Positions 45,480 through 54,081 are shown, numbered from the stretch's first letter. The stretch is DNA of 64,000 nt from an uncultured delta proteobacterium (GCA_903907985.1 CAIVQG010000056.1:1-64000); one strand, 5' to 3'. The notes: generated by a model from the sequence alone, not told the origin. A program made the numbers and translations.

Positions 45480-45553
45480 TCCCTACGCCAGCATTACCTG
45501 GATCAGGTTCAACGGGTATGATCTCAGACATCTAAGAATAGATGCCACCCCCA
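45480..45553 (-). promoter_or_regulatory. TPP (THI-box) riboswitch of the thiM-thiE-HAD operon
   Basis: Minus strand blocks GGGGGTGGC, CTGAGA, ACCCGTTGAACCTGATC and GGTAATGCTGGCGTAGGGA. It has a longer variable P3-type insertion than the copy at 39560. Followed by the terminator at 45414. Confidence 0.96.
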
Positions 45554-45566
45554 ATTTGTTGTTTGA

Positions 45567-45595
45567 TGTTTACCAATATAAATTTAAGTTGTCAA
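45567..45595 (-). promoter_or_regulatory. candidate promoter upstream of the second TPP riboswitch
   Basis: Minus strand TTGACA (45595-45590), 17-base spacer, TAAACA (45572-45567). It ends 13 bases before the riboswitch and lies just after the fdhD stop. The -10 match is weak. Confidence 0.4.
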
Positions 45596-45601
45596 CGATC
45601 T

Positions 45602-46414
45602 TTAAATCAGCCGGGCTTCACCGGAGTAGACAAAGCCGGATTTGTTGCGTACATAGCCTAAGAGTGAAACGTTGTATTCTCGAGCCAGATTTACGGCGGC
45701 GGCCGTTGGTGTCGATCGGGAAACAAGGACCGGAACGCCAAGGCGAATGACCTTGGTGATAATCTCGGAAGAAACCCTCCCACTGACAAACAGCATTCCG
45801 GTTTCAACCAGTGTCATTTTGTTGTTTTTCAAAAGCACACCCCCGATCTTATCAAAGCAGTTATGCCGGCCGATATCCTCGTTGAAAACAGAAAAATCCG
45901 CATGTCGGAAAAGGACACTATGCACACCTCCCACAGCCCTGTAAATCTCCGATTGCCGCTCGAATTCCTTCATCATATCCAGAATATAACTGATGGGATA
46001 TTGGTCCTGGTTAGCAACAGGAATAAATTTTTCATGCTTGAGTGGATTGATATAGGTAAAGCACTTGCCACAGCCGGAGGTTACACTGCGGAGACTCTCG
46101 CATTTTTCGACGGACCTTCCGGGAACCAGACTAATCATAACGGCAAAGAGACGTTCGTTATAGGATATTGCGGCAACATCGTCGATTGTATCGATGACGC
46201 CTTCACTATAGAGAAAGCCCAGGGCCAGCTCTTCCGTCAGTTGATTGAGACACAAAAGCGACGCGTATTCCGTTCCGTTTATATAAATTTTCAGTGATAT
46301 CTCACCGATCACGTCCTTTTCTTTGTCACTCAACCGGATTACCCCATTATCAGAGATAATCTCTTTCACATTAAAAGCAGCACACAATCTTTCATCCATA
46401 TTTTTCACATCCAT
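45602..46414 (-). CDS. fdhD: formate dehydrogenase accessory sulfurtransferase FdhD
   Basis: Passes sulfur from a cysteine desulfurase to the molybdenum/tungsten cofactor of formate dehydrogenases. It has the essential CxxC in RSVTSGCGKCFTYI, plus FLYSEGVI, VGGVHSVLF, EDIGRHNCFDKIGG and the C-terminal SGRVSSEIITKVIRLGVPVLVSRS. I use ATG 46414; a GTG at 46432 and an ATG at 46399 are alternatives. It lies 29 bases after hydE, likely the last gene of the cysK-bioB-PP-loop-hydE run. No formate dehydrogenase gene in the window. Confidence 0.94.
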   Translation of the reverse strand: MDVKNMDERLCAAFNVKEIISDNGVIRLSDKEKDVIGEISLKIYINGTEYASLLCLNQLTEELALGFLYSEGVIDTIDDVAAISYNERLFAVMISLVPGRSVEKCESLRSVTSGCGKCFTYINPLKHEKFIPVANQDQYPISYILDMMKEFERQSEIYRAVGGVHSVLFRHADFSVFNEDIGRHNCFDKIGGVLLKNNKMTLVETGMLFVSGRVSSEIITKVIRLGVPVLVSRSTPTAAAVNLAREYNVSLLGYVRNKSGFVYSGEARLI

Positions 46415-46443
46415 ATTTGATTGACCTGCCACATAGAAGCGGC

Positions 46444-47499
46444 TTAACGGTATTCAGACTTCTCCACATCCCGTTTTATCCTGCCACCTTGTCCGCTGCC
46501 TACTGTTCGCCCTATATTAAGAATGCGCAGGGGAAGGCAGGAGGCGCAGGCCTCGGAAGTTTCATTGATGCAGGCCTTGTTGGGATATATTTCATACATC
46601 ACCCGGTACTGAGGAGGCGTCAGGTTCGGCATCACGATATTAGCGCCACGCATCAGACCATATTCACGACCATCTGTTTTGTTAAGCGTAGCCAGAGCAG
46701 TTGTACTGGGAATATTTGCTTCCGGGCAGACCAGGCGCGTCAGGGCAATAACTTTATAAGTCATTTTTTCGGTGTTGGGAACCTGCTCAACTGCCTGCGC
46801 ACAGGGCAACTCTTTACCCAGGGTTGTTTCGGGGTGAGGAATGAAAGGACCGACACCGATCATATCGAGATCGAGTTTGCGAAAAGTGAGAATATCGCGG
46901 GCAAGGTCTGCATAGGTCTGACCGGGAATGCCGATCATGATGCCGCTGCCTACTTCGTAGCCCAGTTTTTTCAGATTCGTAAGAATAGCAAACCTATCCG
47001 ATGGTTTGTCTCCCAGAGGTGGATGAATCCGGTCATAGAGGTCCCGGTTGGAGGTCTCAAAACGGATCAGATAGCGATTTGCCCCCGCCTCACGCCAGGC
47101 AATCAGGTCTTCATCCGGCCGTTCTCCAAGGCTCAGAGTCACGGCGAGCGGCGTTTCGGCCTTGATCCGACGGACAATTTTTGTCACCCACTCCCGTGTA
47201 ATGCCGTAGTCTTCTCCCGCTTGCATGACTACTGTCCCATAGCCGAAGTCGACGGACTTCTGCACGCAATCCATGATTTCCTCTTCGGTCATCCGATAGC
47301 GGTCAATTTGCCGATCGTCGGCGCTAATACCGCAATAGCCACAACGCCGAACGCAGATATTGGAAATTTCGATCAGTCCGCGCAAATGGACCTGCTCGCC
47401 CACGTGGACAATACGTGCGTCGTTGGCTTCGCGCCAAAGCACAGAAAGTTTCCTTTCGTCTTCTTCTCGCAACCAATCAATTATTTGTTTTTCATTCAT
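46444..47499 (-). CDS. hydE: [FeFe]-hydrogenase H-cluster radical SAM maturase HydE
   Basis: Radical SAM enzyme that helps build the diiron subcluster of [FeFe] hydrogenase. It has the cluster motif CVRRCGYC (CX3CX2C), RYRMTEEEIMDC, VMQAGED, VTLSLGE, GIPGQTYADL, GVGPFIPHPETTL and PSTTALATL. The C-terminal cysteines (YPNKACINETSEACASC) match the auxiliary-cluster site of HydE and argue against the related PylB or BioB. hydF, hydG and hydrogenase genes are absent from the window. It follows the PP-loop gene by 15 bases. Start ATG 47499; the ribosome site is weak. Confidence 0.93.
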   Translation of the reverse strand: MNEKQIIDWLREEDERKLSVLWREANDARIVHVGEQVHLRGLIEISNICVRRCGYCGISADDRQIDRYRMTEEEIMDCVQKSVDFGYGTVVMQAGEDYGITREWVTKIVRRIKAETPLAVTLSLGERPDEDLIAWREAGANRYLIRFETSNRDLYDRIHPPLGDKPSDRFAILTNLKKLGYEVGSGIMIGIPGQTYADLARDILTFRKLDLDMIGVGPFIPHPETTLGKELPCAQAVEQVPNTEKMTYKVIALTRLVCPEANIPSTTALATLNKTDGREYGLMRGANIVMPNLTPPQYRVMYEIYPNKACINETSEACASCLPLRILNIGRTVGSGQGGRIKRDVEKSEYR

Positions 47500-47514
47500 A
47501 AAGAAATGCTGATT

Positions 47515-48234
47515 TCAACCCAACCGCTGTGTATCCCATGTCTCGCGGGGTTGTCTTTGTGCTTTAAACAGTATTGAATTACCATCAGGATAAGTTGTTT
47601 TCTTGATGTGATATGATGATTTGTTATCCTGACTGTGTGCAACGACAATCTCACCTATGGTTGTTTCCCGCTGGGTGTCCAGCCGCCCTATGGAAAGAAT
47701 CGTCGGCCCGCGGAAATTATCCGGTTTAAAAATGCTTTGTCCGTCTTTGATGAGTGTTATAAGGCGCTCATTTTCTTCCTTGTTACGCCCCAGAATAATC
47801 TTGAGGTCGGGATGCAGACGGTAATGACGGCCGATAGTCAAAAGGACTAAATCAGTATGTATGTAATCGGACGTGTGATCGAAAAGATCACGCAGACGGG
47901 CGGCAATGACTTTGTCGGTCAGTAAACATCCGCCTGCGGGACAGGGATAATCCGTCACGCCCAAATGCTCGGCAAGCGCAAATTGCTCCTTGCGGCCCCG
48001 CCCGGAGATATTGAGCAGTTTATCCCGATCCACAATCCCTTCGCGTTCCGGCAGCGTCGGAGCGAAATGTTGTGCCGAAAGGGGGCGAAGGATCAGGTCG
48101 GCCAAACCGCTTTCCTTTTCAATCAGACGAATGGTATGGCGCTGCTGGGACATGGGACGCTGTCCGAGGACTTCACCGGTAATAACAAAAGATGCTCCCA
48201 TCTCAGGCATCATCTCTTTGACCTTGCGTAACAT
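47515..48234 (-). CDS. C-terminal part of PP-loop (ThiI/MnmA-like) thiolation protein, after in-frame TAG
   Basis: 240 codons continuing in the same frame directly after a TAG at 48235-48237; its first codon is ATG (TAGATG). It contains FVITGEVLGQRPMSQQRHTI, LADLILRPLSAQHF, YPCPAGGCLLTDK and a C-terminal beta domain (TLVVLLTIGRHYRL-like segment), all normal for the second half of the large PP-loop tRNA-thiouridylase-like proteins found in anaerobes. Either it is translated by reinitiation at this ATG, or it is the dead end of a pseudogene. It carries the CxxxGGC region often used for catalysis or zinc binding. Confidence 0.7.
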   Translation of the reverse strand: MLRKVKEMMPEMGASFVITGEVLGQRPMSQQRHTIRLIEKESGLADLILRPLSAQHFAPTLPEREGIVDRDKLLNISGRGRKEQFALAEHLGVTDYPCPAGGCLLTDKVIAARLRDLFDHTSDYIHTDLVLLTIGRHYRLHPDLKIILGRNKEENERLITLIKDGQSIFKPDNFRGPTILSIGRLDTQRETTIGEIVVAHSQDNKSSYHIKKTTYPDGNSILFKAQRQPRETWDTQRLG

Positions 48235-48564
48235 CTAGATGCGGCAATCGATGCAGGCGTTCATGGCGCTTCCGTGTCCGTGCGGCGGGTTCTCCACCAT
48301 CTTGATGTAATCCATCCCTTTGTGGATCACATGAATGGGAACGGAAAATTCTTCGGCGACCTTTCGCGCCTGCATTTTACAGCCGGCAGTTTTGGGTGTG
48401 CAGTTGCAAAAGACGCTCGTAAAATGGACGGCTGTAACATCGATGCCCTGATCAATCATCAATTTCACAGCAAGAGTGCTGTCCAACCCTCCGGAGAGCA
48501 GAGCGACGGCCTTTTTATTGAGGTTCATATCAGTATATTTTCTTTCAATTCTTTTTCCATTCAT
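48235..48564 (-). CDS. N-terminal part of PP-loop (ThiI/MnmA-like) thiolation protein, ends at TAG
   Basis: Encodes the ATP-pyrophosphatase half: the PP-loop ALLSGGLDSTLAVKL, FCNCTPKTAGCK, and the conserved MNACIDCRI, where the frame hits TAG. In related full-length proteins the CIDC motif runs straight into the MLRK helix, so the stop sits inside the fold. The start could be ATG 48564 or ATG 48528; neither has a good ribosome site. It lies 28 bases after bioB. The PP-loop is intact, so the break is either recent, read through, or used to make two chains. Confidence 0.7.
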   Translation of the reverse strand: MNGKRIERKYTDMNLNKKAVALLSGGLDSTLAVKLMIDQGIDVTAVHFTSVFCNCTPKTAGCKMQARKVAEEFSVPIHVIHKGMDYIKMVENPPHGHGSAMNACIDCRI

Positions 48565-48592
48565 CACTGCAAGCAAGATATGTCCACATACA

Positions 48593-49573
48593 TTAAGCCG
48601 CCGTCCATCCGGTTACCGTAAATCCGGCCTTGAAAATCATATCTATATCGTCGTCATACCCCTGACCGGGCGTAGTCAGATAACCTTTGGTAAATATAGA
48701 ATTTGCCGCATAAAGAGACATTACTTGCATGGGACCGAGACAGGCTTCTCTGCCGCTGGCCACACGAATTTCTTTATCCGGGTGAACAAAGCGAAACATA
48801 ATAAGCGTACGCAAACAGTCGGCAGGCATCAATTTATTTAGCCCCTCCAGAGCCGTTCCAGGACGCGGATCGAGAAAATTAAGCGGAATGGAATCAGCCC
48901 CTGCGTCGCGTAGCGCCAAGGACAGATCTACTCTGTCTTCCAGAGACTCACCCATACCGATCAGACCGCCACTACAAAGTTCCAGACCAGCAGATTTCAC
49001 AATAGCCGCCGTTCTTTTCCGCTCGGCATAACTGTGCGTTGAGCAAATTTCAGGATAAAATCTTTCTGATGATTCCAGATTGTGATTAAAACGGTCGACA
49101 CCGGCATCTTTCAGAAGTTTGGCTTGCTTCATATTTAACAAACCAAGGGATGTACAAATTTCAATTCGGATATCTTTTTTTATTTTCCGGACGGCACTAC
49201 AAATAATATCGAGATCATCATCCGCAGGTTCCCGCCCGCTGATGACAACGCAATACCTCAACGCCTTTAAATCACTGGCTTTACGGGCACCATTAATTAT
49301 CTTTTCCGCATCCTGCAATGCGTATTGCGGCACATCAGCATTACTTGCCCCCGACTGGCTGCAATAAGCGCAGTCTTCACTGCACAAACCGCTTTTGGCA
49401 TTTTGGATGACGTGAAGTGCTATCCCTCGCCCGAAATAATGCCGCCGAATAAGAAACGCAGCATTGAGAATATCCAACAAATCGTCATCGGCAGAGAATA
49501 AAAGCTGCAACGCCTCTGCTTTTGTTATTGTATAGCCGTTAATTATTTCCTGTGCCATATCTTTCCATTGCAT
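48593..49573 (-). CDS. bioB: biotin synthase
   Basis: Radical SAM enzyme that inserts sulfur into dethiobiotin. It has the cluster motif CSEDCAYCSQS (CX3CX2C), YCVVISGREP, ICTSLGLL, NHNLESSERFYPEICSTHSY, SGGLIGMGES, DSIPLNFLDPRPGT and the final SGREACLGPMQVMSLYAANSIF; the Arg of SGRE is a ligand of the sulfur-donor [2Fe-2S] cluster. 326 residues. Start ATG 49573, or 49558 with GGAAAG ahead. No other bio genes nearby. Lies 87 bases after cysK. Confidence 0.96.
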   Translation of the reverse strand: MQWKDMAQEIINGYTITKAEALQLLFSADDDLLDILNAAFLIRRHYFGRGIALHVIQNAKSGLCSEDCAYCSQSGASNADVPQYALQDAEKIINGARKASDLKALRYCVVISGREPADDDLDIICSAVRKIKKDIRIEICTSLGLLNMKQAKLLKDAGVDRFNHNLESSERFYPEICSTHSYAERKRTAAIVKSAGLELCSGGLIGMGESLEDRVDLSLALRDAGADSIPLNFLDPRPGTALEGLNKLMPADCLRTLIMFRFVHPDKEIRVASGREACLGPMQVMSLYAANSIFTKGYLTTPGQGYDDDIDMIFKAGFTVTGWTAA

Positions 49574-49660
49574 GTTCTAACATATTCCTTTATCTGTATT
49601 GTTTACGGCTACATCCTACATCGACCACGCCGTACTTGATTCCCTCTTTAACTCGCGTCT

Positions 49661-50620
49661 TTAAGCGCCTATGCCCTCAAACAATACCGTCGAGAGATAG
49701 CGCTCACCGGCGTCGGGGAAAATAACAACTATTGTTTTTCCAGTAAATTCATCGAGCTTCGCCAAACGAATAGCAACGGCGGCAGCGGCACCACTGGAAA
49801 TGCCCACCAACATACCCTCTTCCCGCGCCAGTCTGCGGGCATAATCAACGGCTTCCATACTGTCCACAAGCTCCACCCGGTCAACTAAAGATAAATCCAA
49901 AATGTTGGGAACAAATCCGGCGCCGATTCCCTGAATCTTGTGCGGTGACGGCTTTAATTCCTGCCCGGCCAATTTTTGTGTAATGATCGGGCTTTCCTTC
50001 GGTTCCACTGCCACCGAAATAATCTTCTTTTTCATTTTCTTTTTGATGAAGCGTGAGATACCGGTAATCGTTCCGCCGGTGCCAACTCCTGACACAATTA
50101 CATCCACTTCTCCATCGGTGTCGTCCCATATTTCCGGTCCGGTGGTCTTCTCGTGGATTGCCGGATTAGCCGGATTATTGAACTGCTGCGGCAGAAAATA
50201 TTTCTGCGGATCTAAGGCGGCAATCTCTTCCGCCTTATCAATAGCACCTTTCATTCCTTCCAGGCCTGGGGTAAGCACAAGTTTAGCGCCAAATGCTGCC
50301 AACACGCGACGCCGCTCGATACTCATTGTTTCCGGCATCGTCAAAGTAAGCTTGTAACCGCGAGCCGCCGCCACATAGGCCAGCGCAATACCAGTATTGC
50401 CGCTGGTCGGTTCGATTATTTCCACACCCGGCTTGAGCAATCCCTTCTTCTCGGCAGCCCAGATCATCGCGGCGCCGATGCGGCACTTGACGGAATAGGC
50501 AGGGTTGCGCCCTTCGATCTTGGCCAGAACGGTGGCCTTTGCCCCTTCAGTTATATGATTTAGTTTCACCAGCGGCGTATTGCCGATTGACTGTGAATTA
50601 TCCGCAAATATTTTTTTCAT
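49661..50620 (-). CDS. cysK: cysteine synthase A (O-acetylserine sulfhydrylase)
   Basis: PLP enzyme making cysteine from O-acetylserine and sulfide. It has [11 protein letters not shown] at the start, the PLP lysine in [45 protein letters not shown] and a C-terminal [10 protein letters not shown]. 319 residues, normal length. AAGGGGA lies five bases before the ATG. Starts 21 bases after metY, so the two are cotranscribed. Confidence 0.96.
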   Translation of the reverse strand: MKKIFADNSQSIGNTPLVKLNHITEGAKATVLAKIEGRNPAYSVKCRIGAAMIWAAEKKGLLKPGVEIIEPTSGNTGIALAYVAAARGYKLTLTMPETMSIERRRVLAAFGAKLVLTPGLEGMKGAIDKAEEIAALDPQKYFLPQQFNNPANPAIHEKTTGPEIWDDTDGEVDVIVSGVGTGGTITGISRFIKKKMKKKIISVAVEPKESPIITQKLAGQELKPSPHKIQGIGAGFVPNILDLSLVDRVELVDSMEAVDYARRLAREEGMLVGISSGAAAAVAIRLAKLDEFTGKTIVVIFPDAGERYLSTVLFEGIGA

Positions 50621-50641
50621 ATGTGTCCCCTTAAATTAGGT

Positions 50642-51934
50642 TTATGCTTTAGCCAAAGCCTGCTGAATATCCGCCACAATATCGTCAATATGTTCGATGC
50701 CGATGGAAAGGCGGATGAAATCCGGCGTAACACCTGTAGCCTGCTGCTCATCCGGAGACAATTGCTGATGTGTTGTCGACGCCGGATGAATCGCGAGACT
50801 TTTCGCATCGCCGATATTGGCCAAATGAGAAATCAGTTGGAGCGAATTGATAAATTTCTTTCCCGCCTCTATTCCGTCCTTAATGCCAAATCCGATAATT
50901 GCGCCGGCACCCTTGGGCAAATACTTTGCTGCTCTGGTTTTTTCCGGGCTTGATGGCAGACCGGGATAATTCACCCAACTGACTTTCGGGTGTTTCTCCA
51001 GATACTGCGCCACCGCCAGCGCATTCTCGGAATGCCTCGGCATACGTAAATGCAATGTTTCCAATCCCTGTAAAAACAAGAATGAGTTAAACGGCGACAG
51101 CGCGGGACCCAAATCACGCAACAGAGTTACTCGTGCCTTGAGGATATAAGCAATATTGCCAACAGGCTTTAATGCTTCGACAAAATTCAGCCCATGATAA
51201 CTGGGATCAGGCCCGGCAATCAGGGGATATTTTCCGCTGGTCCATTCAAACTTTCCGGAATCAACTATAAGGCCTCCCATCGATGTGCCATGACCGCCGA
51301 TAAATTTAGTTGCGGAATAAACAATGATATCCACACCGAAATCAAAAGGCCGCAAAATGTAAGGCGAAACCGTATTATCGAGAACAAACACAATGCCATG
51401 TTTGTGCGTGATTGCCGCAATACCTTCCAAGTTGGCCACATCCAGCTTCGGATTGCCAATGGATTCCGCGTAAATCGCTTTGGTCTTAGGCGTAATGGCC
51501 GCCTCCAGCGCCTGCAAATCATTGGATTTGACAAAGTTCACTTTGATCCCCAGGCGCGGGAAAGTATAATGAAACAACGTGTATGTTCCACCGTAAAGAT
51601 TATCCGCCGAGACAATTTCATCGCCGGCCCTGGCAATATTAAGCAGAGAGAGCGTAATGGCAGATTGGCCGCTGGCGACAGCCAGAGCGCCAATGCCACC
51701 ATCCATAAGCGCAATTCTCTTTTCCAGCACATCGGTTGTTGGATTCATCAGTCGTGTGTAAATGTTGCCGAACTCGGCAAGGCCGAAAAGTGCGGCCGCG
51801 TGATCGGTATCCTTAAACTGATATGATGTGGTTTGATAAATGGGCACGGCGCGGGAACCTGTTGTCGGATCGGGTTCCTGACCTCCATGTAAAACCAAAG
51901 TATCTATATTTAATTTATTATCTATCTTGCTCAT
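50642..51934 (-). CDS. metY: O-acetylhomoserine sulfhydrylase (homocysteine synthase)
   Basis: PLP enzyme of the Cys/Met metabolism family that makes homocysteine from O-acetylhomoserine and sulfide. Typical features are [40 protein letters not shown], the PLP lysine in [16 protein letters not shown], and [19 protein letters not shown] at the C-terminus. The 430-residue length favours MetY over MetB/MetC. First gene of the metY-cysK unit. The 240-base leader holds a strong hairpin (52048-52072). Confidence 0.94.
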   Translation of the reverse strand: MSKIDNKLNIDTLVLHGGQEPDPTTGSRAVPIYQTTSYQFKDTDHAAALFGLAEFGNIYTRLMNPTTDVLEKRIALMDGGIGALAVASGQSAITLSLLNIARAGDEIVSADNLYGGTYTLFHYTFPRLGIKVNFVKSNDLQALEAAITPKTKAIYAESIGNPKLDVANLEGIAAITHKHGIVFVLDNTVSPYILRPFDFGVDIIVYSATKFIGGHGTSMGGLIVDSGKFEWTSGKYPLIAGPDPSYHGLNFVEALKPVGNIAYILKARVTLLRDLGPALSPFNSFLFLQGLETLHLRMPRHSENALAVAQYLEKHPKVSWVNYPGLPSSPEKTRAAKYLPKGAGAIIGFGIKDGIEAGKKFINSLQLISHLANIGDAKSLAIHPASTTHQQLSPDEQQATGVTPDFIRLSIGIEHIDDIVADIQQALAKA

Positions 51935-52047
51935 TTTTTTACTCCTTTACTTTATGCTACTCATTTGTTCTTTACTGTTTCTAATATTCATAAGATTACT
52001 TCACCATTGCCATGTTGCATCATTTTGTAATATGCTGCATCTTACAC

Positions 52048-52072
52048 CGGAGAGCCATTGGCAGGATCTCCG
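52048..52072. promoter_or_regulatory. strong hairpin in the metY leader
   Basis: CGGAGA-GCC-ATT-GGC-AGGA-TCTCCG: a six-bp outer and three-bp inner stem, no T-run. ATGCTGCAT and TTGCATCAT motifs flank it. It does not match the SAM-I, SAM-II or SAH riboswitch patterns I know. Could be a protein operator or leader structure. Confidence 0.4.
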
Positions 52073-52174
52073 ATGATATTACCCCATAAATACTTATAAT
52101 TTTACCCATAAAACAATGGCGCTTAATGCTGATCGTTTTAACTTTTATATTTACCAAATCAATTCTTCCTCAAT

Positions 52175-53233
52175 CTATGTCCGAAGCACTTCCTCGATTA
52201 CGCCTCCCCCCAACACTCTATCCCCGGCATACAGTACAACCGCCTGCCCCGGTGTAATCGACTCCTGAGTTTCCTGAAAAATAACTTTTAATTTCTCACC
52301 ATCTTTTTGGACTGTACAGCGCGCCGTTTTTTTCCGGTAGCGGATCTTCGCTTCCATCTCCGCTGGTAAATCAGCAGTCAAAAGATTAATATCACCGGCA
52401 ATAAGACCCATTGAATATAAATCTTCTTTTTCACCCACGACAATTTTGTTTTTTACGGCATCAATTTCAACTACATAAAGCGGTGTTTTCGCGCTGATGC
52501 CCAAACCTCCCCGCTGGCCGATGGTGTAGTAAATAATTCCCTTGTGTTTACCTAAAATTCGCCCTGCTTTATCCACAATGTCGCCGGTAACCGCAGGCAC
52601 ATTGCGCTGCTGAAAAAACTGCCCATAACTACCCTGCGTTACAAAACAAATATCCTGACTTTCGGCTTTGTGGGCAACGTGCAGACCGGCTTTTTTGGTC
52701 AGAGTACGGACTTCCTCTTTATTCAATCCTCCTAAAGGAAAAAGGATAGAAGATAAATCATCGGCCTTAATCGGATAAAGAAAATAGGTTTGATCTTTAA
52801 TCCTGTCCTGAGAACACAGCAAATGCCACTCATCTCCTCGCTTCTCAATCCGGGCGTAATGGCCGGTGGCTAAATAATCAAATCCGATGCCGCGGGCCTT
52901 ACCCAGAAGCGTTCCGAATTTCAGATAACGATTGCAGTCGATGCAGGGATTCGGTGTCCGGCCGCGCCGGTACTCATCTGTAAATTTATTAATGACGCGC
53001 TCTTCCATTTCACCGGCAAAATCAAAAACAAAATGAGGAATCTGCAATTGATCGCATACGCGTTTGGCATCGTCAATGGCATCAAGACCGCAGCAGCGGG
53101 TACGATCTTGATCTTCTCGAATACCCAGGCACATCGTTACGCCGGTTGCGTCATAACCTGCCTCTTTCAACAGCAGGGCCGCCGCCGAAGAATCGACACC
53201 ACCGCTCATGGCGACAAAAACTTTTTTCTTCAT
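52175..53233 (-). CDS. mnmA: tRNA-specific 2-thiouridylase MnmA
   Basis: Thiolates U34 of tRNA for Lys, Glu and Gln. It has the PP-loop AMSGGVDSSAAALL, the catalytic cysteine in RTPNPCIDCNRYLKFG, second cysteine in ESQDICFVTQGSYGQFF, and PKGIIYYTIGQRGGLGIS-type residues followed by the C-terminal beta domain. 352 residues. Starts 26 bases after the Rrf2 regulator gene on the same strand. Confidence 0.96.
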   Translation of the reverse strand: MKKKVFVAMSGGVDSSAAALLLKEAGYDATGVTMCLGIREDQDRTRCCGLDAIDDAKRVCDQLQIPHFVFDFAGEMEERVINKFTDEYRRGRTPNPCIDCNRYLKFGTLLGKARGIGFDYLATGHYARIEKRGDEWHLLCSQDRIKDQTYFLYPIKADDLSSILFPLGGLNKEEVRTLTKKAGLHVAHKAESQDICFVTQGSYGQFFQQRNVPAVTGDIVDKAGRILGKHKGIIYYTIGQRGGLGISAKTPLYVVEIDAVKNKIVVGEKEDLYSMGLIAGDINLLTADLPAEMEAKIRYRKKTARCTVQKDGEKLKVIFQETQESITPGQAVVLYAGDRVLGGGVIEEVLRT

Positions 53234-53259
53234 AGTATTTCTCGAATAATTTTAATTTA

Positions 53260-53700
53260 TCAAATATTGCTCATAATATTGTTTAGTGCTTTTTCGTGGC
53301 GCGTCTTAACCAGATCCGCCATGGTAATGGAACCCAGAGTATCCCTGATCCTGTCACTCAAAACGGACCAGACATCCCGGGTGGGACAAGTGCTGGCGCG
53401 TGAGCAGTCCTGAGGATTTTTCACACAATCAACCAAACAAATTTTTCCTTCCACAGCATCAAAAATATCTCCAACTGTAATTTCTTCCGGCGGCCGGGCC
53501 AGAACATATCCACCGTAAGCGCCACGCGTTGATTGAATCAAGCCGGCAGCACGCAAGGGAATCACGATGATGCTCAGATATTTTTCCGAAATATCCTCCC
53601 TTTTGGCAATATCTTTTAGGAATACTGGTGTTTTCCCATAATTATCGGCCAAATCAGCCATCATCCGCACACCGTATCTTGATCTCGTGGATAGTTTCAT
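53260..53700 (-). CDS. Rrf2-family transcription regulator
   Basis: Winged-helix regulator of the IscR/CymR/NsrR group, 146 residues. It starts MKLSTRSRYGVRMMADLA, with the recognition helix region EKYLSIIVIPLRAAGLIQSTRGAYGGYVLARP. Three cysteines (CLVDCVKNPQDCSRASTC, with a fourth) near residues 88-105 could hold an Fe-S cluster or sense cysteine. Cotranscribed with mnmA and next to metY-cysK, so it probably controls sulfur or Fe-S genes and itself. It could be CymR-like or IscR-like; I cannot decide. Confidence 0.88.
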   Translation of the reverse strand: MKLSTRSRYGVRMMADLADNYGKTPVFLKDIAKREDISEKYLSIIVIPLRAAGLIQSTRGAYGGYVLARPPEEITVGDIFDAVEGKICLVDCVKNPQDCSRASTCPTRDVWSVLSDRIRDTLGSITMADLVKTRHEKALNNIMSNI

Positions 53701-53725
53701 TGAGTTGCTGTCTCACTGTCTTATA

Positions 53726-53771
53726 TACTAGCGTTTCGGTAGTAATTACTCCCGCCACAAATCTTTGTCAA
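53726..53771 (-). promoter_or_regulatory. promoter and putative Rrf2 operator
   Basis: Minus strand TTGACA (53771-53766), 17-base spacer, TAATTA (53748-53743). Directly downstream is the inverted repeat TACTA-CCGAAACGC-TAGTA (53744-53726), well placed for autorepression by the Rrf2 protein. The operator role is inferred from position. Confidence 0.5.
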
Positions 53772-53944
53772 GAAATATTTTAAATATTTTTGATTAACCT
53801 GGAGATTTCTCCGGGAAATTGAACTGGCAAAATGGAAATGAAAAAATGCCGCGGGGTTTGATTAATTAAGCATATTCTCCCCGGAATTCCCGCCCTGGTG
53901 GGATCACAACGACTCACCAGGATTCTCTGGCTAATACTATTCCC

Positions 53945-53982
53945 TTGACAGACAAACCCTGGTTTCCTATAAACCCTGGTTA
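53945..53982 (+). promoter_or_regulatory. promoter with duplicated palindromic operator
   Basis: TTGACA (53945-53950), 17-base spacer, TATAAA (53968-53973). AAACCCTGGTTT at 53954-53965 and AAACCCTGGTTA at 53971-53982 are two copies of a palindrome (AACC-CT-GGTT) spaced 17 bases apart. One is inside the spacer and one overlaps the -10 box and start point. An upstream hairpin CCTGGTG/CACCAGG (53894-53921) has a related core. Confidence 0.62.
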
Positions 53983-54003
53983 GACATACGTATTATGATA
54001 GTG

Positions 54004-54081
54004 TACCATTAATAATGTTACTTTGCCTTTGAAGCATGACGACGCGGCCAACAAAGTTAGCGTTTGAATGCAACTTGGTAT
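54004..54081. repeat. second copy of the GCCAACAAAG palindromic element
   Basis: Core GCCAACAAAGTTAGC (54047-54061) and TGGTAT 29 bases further on, as in the copy at 3176. The left end TACCATT is closer, so the element is about 22 bases shorter and its ends pair poorly. It lies in the leader of the lipase-like gene. The rest of 53701-54120 holds the promoters listed. Confidence 0.55.

Noticed and set aside
46444-47499. PylB (pyrrolysine synthesis) instead of HydE, prompted by the TAG in the next gene
   Set aside because: The motifs and the C-terminal cysteine site fit HydE, and no other pyl gene is in the window.
46417-47577. 386-codon plus-strand open frame opposite hydE
   Set aside because: Antisense to a strongly conserved HydE; no recognisable domain or ribosome site.
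51935-52174. SAM riboswitch before metY
   Set aside because: The conserved SAM-I, SAM-II and SAH motifs that I know are not present; only a hairpin is kept as a feature.
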